Positions 45,366 to 58,098 of a stretch of 64,000 nt of DNA are shown here, piece by piece. A program made the position numbers and the translations under genes. The stretch is taken from assembly GCF_003255815.1 (NCBI RefSeq), contig NC_037682.1, forward strand, positions 14,722,301 to 14,786,300. Reading direction: 5' to 3'. Every line of letters starts with the position of its first letter. Position 1 is the stretch's first letter. Under the pieces are notes generated by a model. It was not told the DNA's origin. It searched no databases and was given only the letters and a program-made list of their open reading frames with translations. This DNA is from Theropithecus gelada. Its lineage: Eukaryota; Chordata; Mammalia; Primates; Cercopithecidae.

Positions 45366-48225
45366 TAGGTGGAAAAGACAAGTTGTATGTAGAGATCATT
45401 GTCAGAAATTGCTAAACTCTGTCATCAAAAAACACTTGGAATGGATTTTAAAATTTCTTAATGAAAGAAGATGAAACATGACTTTGGTTTAGTTTTTGAA
45501 GTGGTGCACTCTCCAGAGATTTTGTATTCAACACTCAGTCCTGGGAAGCCAGTAGTATTTATAATAAATGTTGCTCATGCAAATGTGAATCAGATATTGG
45601 CCCACAGTAAATGCAAGTAGGAGGATGGACATCTCTTGGCATCGCCCAGGAAGTTTTCTTGGGAAAAAGTCAAAACTGAATATTATCAGACCTCTAGATC
45701 TAACTACCAGTTTACAAGAAATACAGGGTTTACGGCTACACATTAAATGACATCACATGGATGAATGGTAAAGTGCAGAATGTGGAATGCTTCATAGAAA
45801 AAACATGACTTTCTTCAATAAGCAAATATTAGAAAAAATAAAACAGGGAAATATACACATTAAATTGTGACTTTAGAGACTCACACAACCAAATATAATG
45901 TATAGACTTTTTGGATTCTGACTGGAACAATCCATATGTAAAACAAAAATGAACAAATCTAGAAGTTAGGGAAAGATAAACACTTAAGTTATTAAACTTT
46001 TGTAAGCATGTTGACGGCACTATAGTTTTATTTTATAAAAAGTACTATTTTTTGACTGTAGTAGTAGTTACTCAACTACATGTCTGTGTCAGAATTCATA
46101 GACCTGTACACCAAAAGAATGAATTTTCCTGCACATAAATACTAGATCAGTATAACTAGACTTAAAAAAGAAATGACCACTATAAACAGACACAAGAGAA
46201 CACCTTGCAGGACAAAGTCTGGGGGCATTGAAGGACAATAGTCAAGGACATTGCAACTCCAAAGAGAAGTAGCCAGGACTTGCAGTATGAGCTAACCAAA
46301 AATTGTACTCCCCTGCCAGAGCTGGACATCCTGTAAATTCCTGCACAACAGAATTTGGTCATTGCCATAGGATTGTGGCTGCTATATTTCCCATTTCTCC
46401 TTTTTTTCTGAATAAAAATGTAACTTATTGGATTATGTTCATACTCCACTATAGTATATTGGGTATGTGGGTGGAGCAGGGGGAATGGAGATAAGTCTCT
46501 GCACCATGAGGAGCTGCATTCAGATGTGCTGAAGAGAAATATACATTGCCCAGAAAATCTGGATCATCTTGGCAAGTGGATAAGTACACTTCATATGTGG
46601 AAAGGAGAGGACATACATATACTAGAGGGGTGAGATGGGTAGAGAGTAACTCCTGGTTACTTCTCTTGGGAGACTGAGTTTGCCCAATGTCCATTTTCCC
46701 GTTATTCCAGTTATAGAATTTAGGCTGGGCATCTGGTCATCTGGAAAAAGCATTACCTTCCACAGCCTCCTTTCCAGTGAACTGAGCCTTGTAACTGAAC
46801 TGTGAACACTGGGTGTGAGCAGCCATGGTATATGCCATATTCAGATGGTGTTTTTAATAGAAAGAGGTGCTGTCTCCTTCTTCCTAATTACTCCTGTCTG
46901 TAGTAGTGTTGGCTAGTTTAGCAGCTGTTCTGGCCATGTTGCATGTTGTGGACTGTAGTATAGCCTCATTGAAGAAACAATACCTTCACTGGTTGGAATT
47001 CCCACGACCACAAAGGACTGTGCATTTGGACTATTATGTGAGAAATAAATTTCTAAGTTCTTTTTGTTGTTGTTGTTTTTGAAATTCAGTATTCTTTTGA
47101 ATAAAGATTAGCATCTCTGAATGAAAAATTTCTGTAGGTCAGATTTATAGGTTTTGCACCACTGAGACTATCACATATTTGGAAAGTCCAACCAATTGCA
47201 AGTTATCAAGGAGGGTACACCAGTCAGGATTCAGTGCAAGTTACAGAGATTGAACACTAGGATCAAGTGCTGGAAATCTTTAGGATGATAACAGCAGTGA
47301 GAATCAGGAGGCCAATACTGGAATTATTAGGTTTATGAACATACTCTCTTAACTGCAATCCAGAAATCAGAAAACTGAATTAGGAAACTATTACCATCAG
47401 AAATACCTCTCCACTCCATCAAAATGAATGGACACTGCAACACTGTTTCTGGTTGTTGCTACTGCTGAAACCACTTGTGGATACCCATGAAGCTGATGAC
47501 TGGATACTGACACTGAATGTAGTCAGTAGCACTACTCTTTATAGACACTCACTTTTCTATGACCCAGCTTCCCAAAAGATGGAGTGGAAGAGGATCCCCA
47601 CTTTACTTTTATCTTATGAACAGTATCTATTTGGAAGAATCTCATTTGTATTCAGAATCTTACTTGCAAATTAGTCTGAAATATATAGCTTCTAGCTTTC
47701 TAGACTCTGAACATAAGAGGATGGGGATGGAGACTGAGCAAGGTACTCTTCTCATCTGCCAGAAAAGAGTTAGCTATTGCTGAATTAGAAGAAAGAACTG
47801 AAAAATTGGAATTTTCTACTGCCATTTGCAATGGAGGTTGATGTCACAGGTGGCATGGAAGGAAATAAATTATGTTTACCAAATGATTTGGGGTTGTAGA
47901 GGAACTATATGTATTTTTCCCTTATTTAAAAGTGTATTTACCACTATCTAGTTAGGCAGAGAACAAGAACCACCTTGCCAGTTATGAAGGTGTACCACCC
48001 TAGGCATTTAGAATAACAAAGAACAAATTATTTTTAAGTGTAAAAGTGAGCTAAACATTTTAAGTGAGGCTTGAGAGTTTTCCAAATTTTTAAAAAGCCG
48101 AGATAAACAAAATCAGTATTTGAGCTCTAATATATGTTTTGCATGTCCACATAATTCTCAAAGTTTTCTAAGTAGGAAATTTCATTTAAAGAAACAGCCT
48201 CCAATACTCTCAATTATTGGCATTA
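45366..48225. other. Intergenic sequence downstream of FAM111B
   Basis: Mostly unclassified, AT-rich. 45695-45735 resembles the arms of the inverted repeat at 30219-30961. 46165-47060 reads like old repeat or LTR material with AATAAA signals but I could not assign a family. No exon is seen. Confidence 0.4.
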
Positions 48226-49260
48226 TATATAAACTTTTATTTAGGTTCAAAAGTCCATGTGTGGTTTTGTTATATAGGTGAACTGCATGTCACCAGGGTT
48301 TTGTGTTCAGATTATTTCATCACCCAGGTAATAAGCATAGTATCCCATAGGCAGTTTTTCAGTCTTCACCCTCCTCCCACCCTCCACCCTCCAGTAAGCC
48401 CCATATCTGTTGTTTTCTTCTTTGTGTCCATGTGTACTCAATATTTAGCTTCCACTTATGAAAGAAAATGTGGTACTTGGCTTTCTGTTCCTGCATTAGT
48501 TCACTTAGGATAATGACCTCCAGCTCCATCCATGTTGCTGCAAAGGACACGATCTTGTTCTTTTTCATGGCTGTGTAGTATGCTATGGTGTATATGTGTC
48601 ACATTTTCTTTATCCAGTCTACCATTGATGGGCATTGAGGTTGATTCCATGTTTTGCTTTTGTGAATAGTGCTGCAATGAACATATATATGCATGTGTCT
48701 TTATGGTAGTTTTTTCCTTTGGATATATATGCTGGGTTGAATGGTAGCTGTTTTAAGTTCTTTTAGAAATCCTCAAACTGCTTTCCACAATGGTTGAACT
48801 AATTTACATTCCCACTAGCAGTGTGTAGGCATTCCCTTTTCTCTGCAAACTCGCCAGCATCTGTTATTTTTTGACATTTTAATAACAGCCATTCTGACTA
48901 GTGTGATGGCATTTTTTTGGATTTGCATTTCTCTAATGATTAGTGATATTGGGTATTTTTTCATATCCTTGTTGGCCACATGTACATCTTCTTTTGAAAA
49001 GGGTTTGTTCATGTCATTTGCCCACTTTTTAATGGGGTTGCTTGTTTTTTGCTTGTTAATCTGTTTAAGTTCCTAATGGATTCTAAATATTCAATCTTTG
49101 CCGGATGCATAGTTTGCAAATATTTTCTCCCATTCTGTAGGTTGTGTTTACCATGTTGATAGGTTCTTTTGCTGTGCAGAAGCTTTAATTAGGTCCCATT
49201 TGCCAATTTTTGGTTTTGTTGCAATTGCTTTGGGTATCTTTGTCATGAAATCTTTGCCAG
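48226..49260 (-). mobile_element. L1PA-type L1 fragment in the FAM111B 3' UTR (same orientation as the gene)
   Basis: The plus strand is antisense L1: 'aacttttatttaggttcaaa' (3' end), 'tccagctccatccatgttgc' and 'gcaattgctttgggtatctt'. Its truncated 5' end lies about 40 bases past the FAM111B stop codon. In sense orientation it could supply much of the FAM111B 3' UTR and poly-A signals. Confidence 0.85.
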
Positions 49261-49299
49261 TAATTATTGGCATATTTTCTTGAAGACAGTATCTTTTTT

Positions 49300-51417
49300 C
49301 TAACATTCCATGGGTTCAATCTGATGATCTTGAAGTAATGACTCTTGTTTACCTTTCTCTTCATTGTAGGTCTCAAGTTTCTCATCATTTAATAATTTAT
49401 ACAAGCTCTCGTTTGTTTCTTTAATATTACAAAGAATAGAATCGATAGAATAACCATATTCAATAAGGGCATGCACATTACATCCACGTTGATAAAAATG
49501 ACCAAAGGTATGCAAAGCAACCAATTTGCCAGATGCATTAAACACTGGAGAGCCTGAAGACCCATCAGAGAAACAAGTATCATAACTAAGCGTGTGCGTG
49601 TTCCAAACCTCTGATAGGAAACTTCTTTGGGTAAACATAGCGTATACATTACTGGTGGTATCATGGAGATCTACCAACCCATCTTTACAATCGTTTGGAT
49701 ATTTTTTAAATCGTTCATTTAGAGGAATCACAGTACAACCATCTATTCCCTTGGTCTGGCCTTGGGGATGACCAATTAAATAAATCAAACCAGTAGATGG
49801 TTGAGGAGAAATCTGTCGCCATAGTCCTGGAGGAAATGCATTTCCATTTTCTTTTAGTTTTAAAATGGCATAATCTAGAGTTTTATTGGACAAAAGCCAT
49901 GGCTCAATGGAAAACCAATCATCAGGAGTAGGGCAGAACTCTTTATAAGTGAAAGTTACCTTAGCACATTTGCTAATTATATCTGGCCACAAACTTTCAT
50001 GTGTGTTTTCACCCGCCATAAGATGTACAACATGTCGACAGGTGAAAATATAACCACCATTGAAGACAAAGCAAGTAGCATTGCCTGTGTTTCCATTATT
50101 GTCCCATTCCATGAACCCAACTGACTTGCTATGATATGTAAGCCGTTCACAGGTTGCAACTGGAATAGAATTTGGAGTCATTTTTCCAAAGTCCTTTTTA
50201 TATATTTTGAATTGCTTAGATGGTGAAAGATCCATTCTCTTTTGTTCTTCCTGAAAATATTTTCTTATCCACTGTGCCTCCTCCTTAAAATTCGGATAAT
50301 GATGCATTATGGCTTCATTCAACATTTGAAAATTCTTTAAGAGGTTAGTTGCCTCCTTTTGGACATCCAGATTAATAGCATACTGCCTACCCAGATGCAG
50401 TCTCCGCCTAACTTGTGAGTTTATTTGCCAATATTTTCGGATCAAACTATGAATGTAATAATTTCTAATCCTGGGAATTGTCTGGCGAGTTTCACCTTTA
50501 ATATAATGGCTTAGATCCTGAGGTAGGAGAATTTGCTCTCTGCTGTGTTCTCCATCTTTGGTCTCTCCATCTTTCTCTGGTTCATGGACTTTTTTCTTAG
50601 GCTGTATCAGACTCTGGTGATTAACTTCATCGGTAGCATTTTCATTCTGTTTAATTTTTTTATGGATATCTTTCCGTTGTAACTTTTTTTTTGAAATGTC
50701 CATTTCTAAGACTTTTCCAGATACTTCATCCACCATGGACTGTTTTCCATAAATTTTCTTATGACCTTCCTTTAGTTTCCATTCAAATTCACCTATGTCA
50801 GACCGAAAACGGCCATCCTTGCATAAGGCTCCTTCAATAGTCTCACCCTTCAAGGCATAAATACAAAGTTTACTTCCTTTTTCATGAAGTTCCTTTATCT
50901 TAACAATCCTCTTTATTGTCCTTCCTATAGCAACAACATGAAAAAGAATGCATTCCATGTTTGGATTTTCACATTGGCGTAATATGTGTCCATCTTCTTC
51001 GCTACTCTTTCTTTGATGAAATGTAATTTTAAAATGAGAATCACTAGGCAGGCACTTGAGAGGCATTCCTAAATTTATATGTCCATCTATTGTCTTTTCT
51101 TCATAAACAATAATATTCTTATTAAACTGATTCTTCATCCTTTCACTGAAATAGTCATTAGCACTCAGGGCTGAGTAGATACTCTCACTGGGTTTACCAT
51201 ATGCTGTAAACACACTACGGTCTAATTTTCTGGAGTTTTCATTCAAACTAAAGGTGAAACAACATTCTTTGTTGTTCAAATTTGGATTCTGCATTTCAAG
51301 GGCTGTTTCATGCTTGCTGACTTCACTTTCAGGCTTAAAGGTGCTGCTACACTTTCTTATGCCAGATAGACAATGATCAACAGGTGTGTCAGCACATGTC
51401 CGCTTCATGACAGTATC
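49300..51417 (-). CDS. FAM111B: FAM111B, large last coding exon (705 codons)
   Basis: After the acceptor TTTTTAAG (AG at 51419-51418) the frame runs without a break from DTVMKRTCADTPVDHC to IEPMEC-TAG. Two ubiquitin-like regions (for example INLGMPLKCLPSDSHFKITF and KLCIYALKGETIEGALCKDG) precede a trypsin-like protease domain. The triad is present: His in FTCRHVVHL, Asp in LDYAILKL, Ser in GSSGSPVF. The Tyr and Arg of NVYAMFTQRSF correspond to human Y621 and R627, sites mutated in hereditary fibrosing poikiloderma (POIKTMP), and are wild type here. Human FAM111B has 734 residues; the missing ~27 lie in an upstream exon I did not find. Two single-residue deletions relative to remembered human sequence keep the frame. 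FAM111B is a nuclear, cell-cycle-linked protease paralogous to FAM111A. Confidence 0.94.
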   Translation of the reverse strand, partial: DTVMKRTCADTPVDHCLSGIRKCSSTFKPESEVSKHETALEMQNPNLNNKECCFTFSLNENSRKLDRSVFTAYGKPSESIYSALSANDYFSERMKNQFNKNIIVYEEKTIDGHINLGMPLKCLPSDSHFKITFHQRKSSEEDGHILRQCENPNMECILFHVVAIGRTIKRIVKIKELHEKGSKLCIYALKGETIEGALCKDGRFRSDIGEFEWKLKEGHKKIYGKQSMVDEVSGKVLEMDISKKKLQRKDIHKKIKQNENATDEVNHQSLIQPKKKVHEPEKDGETKDGEHSREQILLPQDLSHYIKGETRQTIPRIRNYYIHSLIRKYWQINSQVRRRLHLGRQYAINLDVQKEATNLLKNFQMLNEAIMHHYPNFKEEAQWIRKYFQEEQKRMDLSPSKQFKIYKKDFGKMTPNSIPVATCERLTYHSKSVGFMEWDNNGNTGNATCFVFNGGYIFTCRHVVHLMAGENTHESLWPDIISKCAKVTFTYKEFCPTPDDWFSIEPWLLSNKTLDYAILKLKENGNAFPPGLWRQISPQPSTGLIYLIGHPQGQTKGIDGCTVIPLNERFKKYPNDCKDGLVDLHDTTSNVYAMFTQRSFLSEVWNTHTLSYDTCFSDGSSGSPVFNASGKLVALHTFGHFYQRGCNVHALIEYGYSIDSILCNIKETNESLYKLLNDEKLETYNEEKGKQESLLQDHQIEPMEC

Positions 51418-52552
51418 CTTAAAAAGGAAAGGTTAAAGAGGTTAAAAGGAATCACCCTTAATAATGTTTTATATTTTTCTAATGATAGAACTAATAGATA
51501 TTCTGAATAAAAATTGGATAATATAATGGTTAACGGATAATGGAGAAAAAAAAATCAATCACTGTTCTATCACCAGAGATATTCATTCTACATTTTATTT
51601 TAATTTTTATTTTTTTTCTCTGTATACTTTGATTTTGTTTTCTGATTTTTAAAAGTAGTACTTTGATTTTCAATAAGGGTCCTAAGACCATTTAATGGGG
51701 GAAATATCATCTTTGTAACAAATGGTGCTAGAATAACTGGATATCCAGATGCAAAGAAATGAGTTATACCTAACTTGAAATGGATCAGAAATAGCCCTCT
51801 ATTATTTCATATGCAGATCTAAATCTTATGTTTCTTAAATACTATGTTGCATGTGACTTTATTTTGCACTAGGCAATGTGTCACTACTTTGCGCATTAAG
51901 CAACCTTTGAAACCACAAGCTGAGGGGCTATAGAATATTTCACTGTATAATAATTTGTAATCCATCCTTTCATTGCTGAATATTTAGATTATTTCCAGAT
52001 TTTTACTCTAAATATGACAAAATTTCCTACAAATATAACATTTTTGTCTGCACATTTGAATATTTCCCTAGGTCATATTCCCAGGAGTGGAAATACCACA
52101 ACTGAGGATATAAACATATTTTGCAACATATATTTTGCCTAACTGCCTTCCAGAGAATTGTATCAACTCACTCCATCCCTTCTCTCCAGCTGCTCAAGGA
52201 GACCAACCACAGTCCTATGGTTGATTCCCTAAAAGGATCTGAGTGTTACTATTTTAAATGTTTGCCAATTGCTATATAAAATTCTATCTAATTTGACTGT
52301 TTTTAGAATGTACATTTATTCACTTACTAGTGAAGCTGGACTTACTTAATTTATCTTTTAGATATTTGAAACATCACCATTCAAGGATTCCCATTAAAAA
52401 TCTGTTTAGTTTCTGTTCTGTCAATGGTTTTGATAGCACTAAGAAAATATATTAAAATGACAGATACATAATAGGATGGGATACATAAATAAATAAATAA
52501 ATATAAATACTCAAATACAATCAGTTGGTAGTAGCCCAGGATACAAGATATT

Positions 52553-52855
52553 GGCCGGGCGCGGTGGCTCAAGCCTGTAATCCCAGCACTTTGGGAGGCC
52601 GAGACGGGCGGATCACGAGGTCAGGAGATCGAGACCATCCTGGCTAACGCGGTGAAACCCCGTCTCTACTAAAAAATACAAAAAACTAGCCGGGCGCGGT
52701 GGCCGGCGCCTGTAGTCCCAGCTACTCGGGAGGCTGAGGCAGGAGAATGGCGTAAACCCGGGAGGCGGAGCTTGCAGTGAGCTGAGATCCGGCCACTGCA
52801 CTCCAGCCTGGGCGACAGAGCGAGACTCCGTCTTCCGTATAAAAAAAAAAAAAAA
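52553..52855 (+). mobile_element. Full-length AluY, Old World monkey type, with perfect target-site duplication
   Basis: It has 'gcggtggctcaagcctgtaa', 'ctggctaacgcggtgaaacc' and 'gagatccggccactgc', and is close to a young consensus. Identical 14-base flanks GGATACAAGATATT (52539-52552 and 52856-52869) mark a recent insertion. It is the youngest-looking Alu in the window. Confidence 0.95.
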
Positions 52856-53765
52856 GGATACAAGATATTGAGAATCTGATGGCAACAGAAATGAAAAACG
52901 TAAGTAAAAAACATTATATGATAGGAGTCAACATAACTTGGAAGGAAATCATTGTGAAGTCTGAAGTATTGGATCTAGTCTATATAAATAGAGGAATAAG
53001 CCTGGAGAGAGTAAAATCAGAAGGTACAGCTCAGCTTGGATCATTTGGTAGATGAAATGGAATGAGCTTAGGTCTCAGGAATAGTGATTTCCTTTTTGTC
53101 TTGGGACTCTCCTATCACCTCATGTTTTCAAATATTTATTGCCCAAATCTATCTCTGCAGCACTGACCTCTCATCTAAGCTCCAGATATTAATATTTTGT
53201 TGCCTCTTTGACATCTACTCTTAGATACGTCAGAGACATTTCACTCTTAGCCCCTTCAAAACCAGAGTCATAAAATTTAATTGTGCCCCTCTTCCTGTGT
53301 TGCTGAATCTGATAATGGTGTCATTACCCATTTGACTACTCAAGCTAGTATCCTGTGAATAGTCCTTAGTGTCTCCTCCTTTCTCTTATATACTGTATTT
53401 TTAAAAAACTATAAAACATATTATGCAGGCAAAAGCAGTTTATGACACTTTATATTTCATATAATAAACATCCATGTATCTCCTTCCCAACCTAAGAAAT
53501 AGCACACTACAAATTACACTACAAATCGTTAGAGGCATACAGTGTGTCCCTCCTTCATCTTATTTCCTTTTCTCCTTCTCATGGACCACCACTAAGTCTG
53601 AATTTGTTTTAAAATTATCATTGTCTTACACTTATTTAGGGACATATACATATGTAGTAAAAGTATAAATAGTACACTGTTTCACTTTGCTGGTTTTGAT
53701 TGTATATAAACAGATCCAGCTGAATGTGTTCTTCTGTGATTTGCACTACTTTTTTATTTGATTTA

Positions 53766-54057
53766 TTTATTTTTTTGAGATGGAGTCTCGCTTTGTCACC
53801 CAGGCTGGAGTGCAGTGGCACAGTCTTGGTTCACTGCAACCTCCCCCTCCCAGGTTTAAGCAATTCTCTGCCTCAACCTCCTGAGTAGCTGGGATTAAAG
53901 GCACATACCACCACACCCAGCTAATTTTTGCATTTTTAGTAGAGACGGGATTTCACCATCTTGGCCAGGCTGGTCTTGAACTCCTGACCTCGTGATTCAC
54001 CCACCTCAGCCTCCCAAAGTGCTGGGATTACAGGCATGAGCCACTGCGCCTGGCCTG
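53766..54057 (-). mobile_element. Alu SINE (AluS-like) with target-site duplication
   Basis: Reverse Alu from 'tttttttgagatggagtctc' to 'gccactgcgcctggcc'. The flanks share TGCACTACTTTTTT and TGCATTACTTTTTT, an imperfect target-site duplication. Confidence 0.92.
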
Positions 54058-55029
54058 CATTACTTTTTTGAGGTTCATCTTAGTTGATGAAATTCTGTAT
54101 CCACTTTTACAGTTAGAGATAATTCACTGAAGAAGTAAACTGTTTATGCACATTTCTGTTATTTCTGGGGTTTTTCTAATAAAAGCAGTGGTTGATTTTG
54201 CTATGAATATCCTCAAATATGTTTCCTGGTGCACACGTACAAGGGTGTCTCTCAAGTATAGACTTAGAAGTGGAATTGCTCAACTTCAGAAATAGAGTTT
54301 AGCAATAAATATTTGAAAACATGAGGCAAGGAGAAAAAGAAAATGAGCAATCACCTTTATTATAATAGATATTGCCATATTATTTAACATAATGGTTGTA
54401 CCACCTTGCACTTCCACCAATGAGAAATGAGAGTTTTCATTATTCCATGTCTTCATCAAAGCTTGGTGTTATCCATGTTTTAATGTTTCCCTATTTTGTG
54501 GGTGTGAAATAGCATCTTATTGAGGGTTTAAACAGTAGTTTCCTAATTACTAATGAAATTGAACCCCTTTTCACACTTCAGTCTCTAAAATGCTTGTTTA
54601 TGTCTTTTGTTCATTTTTATATTGGATTATTTGTCTTTTTATTATTGATTCTAGGAGTATTTTAAATATTGTAGATATAAATTGCTTATTTATGATATGT
54701 GTTAAACATCTATTCTGAATTTCTTCTTCATTTTTCATTCTCAAGTGTTATAAAGGAGTTAATTTAAATGTTGTCAAGTTTATTAATCTTTTTATATCAT
54801 TAGAACACCTTTCACAGGATAATTCTGTTGTTTTTTTTTTTTTTTCTAAAAATTGTAAAGGTTGCTTTTACCATTCAAGTTTTTAATCGGGAATTATTTT
54901 TTGTATATAGCTTGAAGTAGGTATTACTGTTTATTTTTTTGCATGTGGATAACTAATTACTCCAGCGATGCTGACTGAATTGTTCATTCTTTCTCCACTG
55001 ATCTGTACTGCCAGTTTTGCCACATAAGA

Positions 55030-55465
55030 TTGTTATGGGTTGAACTGTGTCCCCTCAAAACTCACATGTTATAGTCCTAACTCCTAGTACCTCAAAATGT
55101 GACCTTATTTGGATATGCAGTTCTTGTTGATATACTTAGTTAAAAATGAGGTCACACTGCAGTGGGATGGGCCCCTAATCCAATACCCCTGGTATCCTTA
55201 GAAAAGGGGGAAATATAGACATAGAGACAGACACACACAGAGTGAAGATGAGGTAAAGAGCCATAGGAAAAACATGGCCAACTATAAGCTAAGGAGAGAG
55301 TCCTGGAACAGATCTTTCCCTCACAGCCCTAACAGGTAACGAACTTTGCTGACATCTTGACCTTGGACTTTGAACCTCCAGAATCATGAGACAATGCATT
55401 TCTGTTGTTTAAGCCACACAGTCAGTGGTACTTTATTACCCCTAAGACACTACATAGTCTGGGCT
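55030..55465 (+). mobile_element. MaLR/MLT-like LTR
   Basis: The text 'tgggttgaactgtgtcccct' then 'tgaccttatttggatatgca', 'gggcccctaatccaatac' and 'ttctgttgtttaagccacac' follows a common mammalian MaLR-type LTR. Class is by pattern only; ends are approximate. Confidence 0.5.
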
Positions 55466-56369
55466 TTTCTAACAAAATACATGATGCAGAGCCCTCATGA
55501 TCTAATCACCCACCAAAGCCCCATCTCTTAATGCCATCACCTTGGAGATTAGGATTTAAACATATGAATTGTGGGGGATGCAAAGATTCACACCATAGCA
55601 CAAACTAATACAAAGACATTGTCATATCTTGAAATTTGTGAGTCTGTCTCTACTCTGTCTGTTCTGTTCCAATGGTATATTTTTCTGTATATTCACCAAA
55701 TACTGTCTTAATTTTGAGTTTTTCTACTCATTAGTATATCTTGACATTGATTTATGTCTCATTTTCATGCCTTCAACAAAATAATTTTCTCCATAAATGG
55801 TTAACAAGTAATGTTTACATTTCTTCCTAGGTAAATAATATTTTTCTAGGCATTATAAAATAATTTTTGAGGGATTACATTTTCTGATATTGCTGACTAA
55901 GCTAAATCCAATGTTTTGTAAATATCAACCTTAAACCTAGCCAATTTCCTACATTATTATTCTAATATTTTATCTATAAACCTTTTTTGTTTCAAAAATA
56001 GATGTGATACCATCTGTGAATATTTCATGAATATACTTTGTTCCCTTCTTTTCAATCCTCAAATATTATCTTTGACTATTTTTTCTTATCACACTGTATT
56101 GGCTAAATTAAATTTTATTTACCAGCTAAATAAAGGCAGTAATAGTGAGAACTCCTCTATTCTCCCTCATTGTAAAGGAAATACTTATAATGATTCATTA
56201 TTTAACATGATGTTCCCTGTGAGATTTTTGAAGATGCCCTTAATCTGGCTAAGAAGCCTTCTGGTATTGTTTATATTTATATATTTGATAGTAATAGGGG
56301 CAGCCAAGATAAAGTAAGCCCATTATTGCCCATTATTTCCACTAATTAAAACTAAAGTCTTTGGAAAAA

Positions 56370-57480
56370 TAAAAAAAGCAGCATCCTGAGCTTCTACTCT
56401 GGCCACCATGGAATAACACAGAAGTAACTTACACTCCTGCCTGAAAATCCTGAAGAAATGGACAAAATACACAAAATGGTTTCTAAGACATTCAGCATTA
56501 GTCAAAGGACAGTGATACTTGAGAAACAGAAAAACAATGATGCAAACTCTATGACTGCCTGAGCTTACTGCCTGAAAAGAGGCTCTAGGCCATGGTTCAG
56601 GGAAAAGAATCCAGGCAAAGCTCGATAGCAACTGAGTTGAGGAAAAGGAACCGAGTTCTGGGAAGCCAATGGGTTTAGCTTTTGAAGGGCAGGAGAGGAC
56701 TGTACAGAGAGGGTCCCCATAAGTCTTCAGATGACTAGTGGTCTGCACATGCATGTGAGGAAATCACCTAAGTCAGGGAAATCAACTACCCAAAAAGATT
56801 AGAAGGAACAATCCCTGGAGATCTTACAGGGCTGGGAATAGTTGCTGTTCCCACCAGACCTAGGGAAAACATCATAATTCATGCGGCATTGAGCACAATA
56901 CTAAAAAGAACATTGCCTCAGCAGTAGGGATATATTAGCTTTGTAATATACAGGCAAAACATTACAAGAAAAGAAAACTACAGGCCAATATAAACATAAA
57001 TTCCAGAACTAATAGGTAAATACCAGGAATGCAAGGTTGGTTTAACTTTTGAAAAACATGTCGCTGTAATAAGCCAACTAGAAAAATTTAAATTTCTATA
57101 TATACATAGAATCATCTCAACAGACATAGAAAAAGCATTTGGTGAGCCTGACATCTATTTCTAATAATATCAGCAACCTAGGAATAAAAGGAAACTTATT
57201 CAATCTCATGAAGAACAGTTATGAAAAACTTACAGGTAACATCATACTTAATGGTGTAGGATTGAATGCATTCCCAAGACTAGAAAAAAATGGAAGAATG
57301 TCTTCTCTGGCAGAATCTCTACACCATTATGCTGGAAGTTTTAGCCAGTGCAATAAAAAACAGAAATAAATAAAGGCATCTCTATCAGAAAGAAATTAGT
57401 AAAATTATCTTAATTCATAGATGACAGGTAATCTATGTAGAAAACTCTGACAATATATGCAAGACTTTTGTCCTAAAATA
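56370..57480 (+). mobile_element. Sense L1 fragments
   Basis: 56920-57480 holds sense ORF2 text ('ggaatgcaaggttggtttaa', 'acagacatagaaaaagcatt', 'ggaagttttagccagtgcaa'). 56370-56850 resembles an older L1 5' region. All frames are broken. Confidence 0.65.
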
Positions 57481-57483
57481 TAT

Positions 57484-58098
57484 TGTGGGAAATTAAACTG
57501 GACCTGGCTGCCTTCTCCAATTCAGATTCTGCTGAATGATCAAATGCAGCCCTGAGAAGCCCCCTTGGAGACAAGAGGGATGCCCCAGGTCTGAAGGAGT
57601 GAGGCAGAAGAACAGGACCTGGAGGCAGGGAACCTAAGGATGATTCACACTCACTTCCTAGAACTGAATCAAAAGGAAAATCCCACCTCTCCACACTCAA
57701 GTAACAAAAGAATTAGAGGCTCCTCCCTTTGCAAATTATGCCCCCAATTCCTGCTTTCCACCTCATTGCAGATGAAACATGGAAAGTACCTCTAGTTAGT
57801 CCCCTCCCTCAACCAATAAAACTGGTTGTGGGCCACTGCTTCATTTACATAGGGTGTAAACAAAGTAACCAATGAGAAACCTCTAGAGGATATTTAAACC
57901 CCAGAAAATTCTGCAACCAGTGCTCTTGAGCCCATTGCTCAAGCCTGCTCCTACTCTGTTGAGCATACTTTCACTTCAATAAATCTACACTTTCGTTGCT
58001 TCTTTCTTTTGTTGCTTTGTTTGTATGTTTTTACGAAGTCTTTCTTTAAAATGCCAAGAAGCAGGACAACTTTTAGTGAAGACCCTGCATTGGTAACA
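57484..58098 (+). mobile_element. Probable solo ERV1-class LTR
   Basis: It begins TGTGGG and ends GGTAACA, with LTR-type order inside: a CCAAT box (57869-57873), TATTTAA (57891-57897), and AATAAA (57978-57983) followed by a T-rich region. The end text 'caagaagcaggacaactttt' fits an ERV1 LTR. No internal viral sequence is attached, so it is a solo LTR. I did not find a clear target-site duplication. Confidence 0.55.

Larger units (their letters stand above)
53380..56320 (-). mobile_element. Antisense older L1 fragments
   Basis: Plus-strand text such as 'aaacatattatgcaggcaaa', 'agacttagaagtggaattgc' and 'ttgtttatgtcttttgttc' is antisense L1M 3' region and ORF2. It is interrupted by an Alu (53766-54057) and an LTR-like piece (55030-55465). 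Ends are approximate. Confidence 0.55.
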
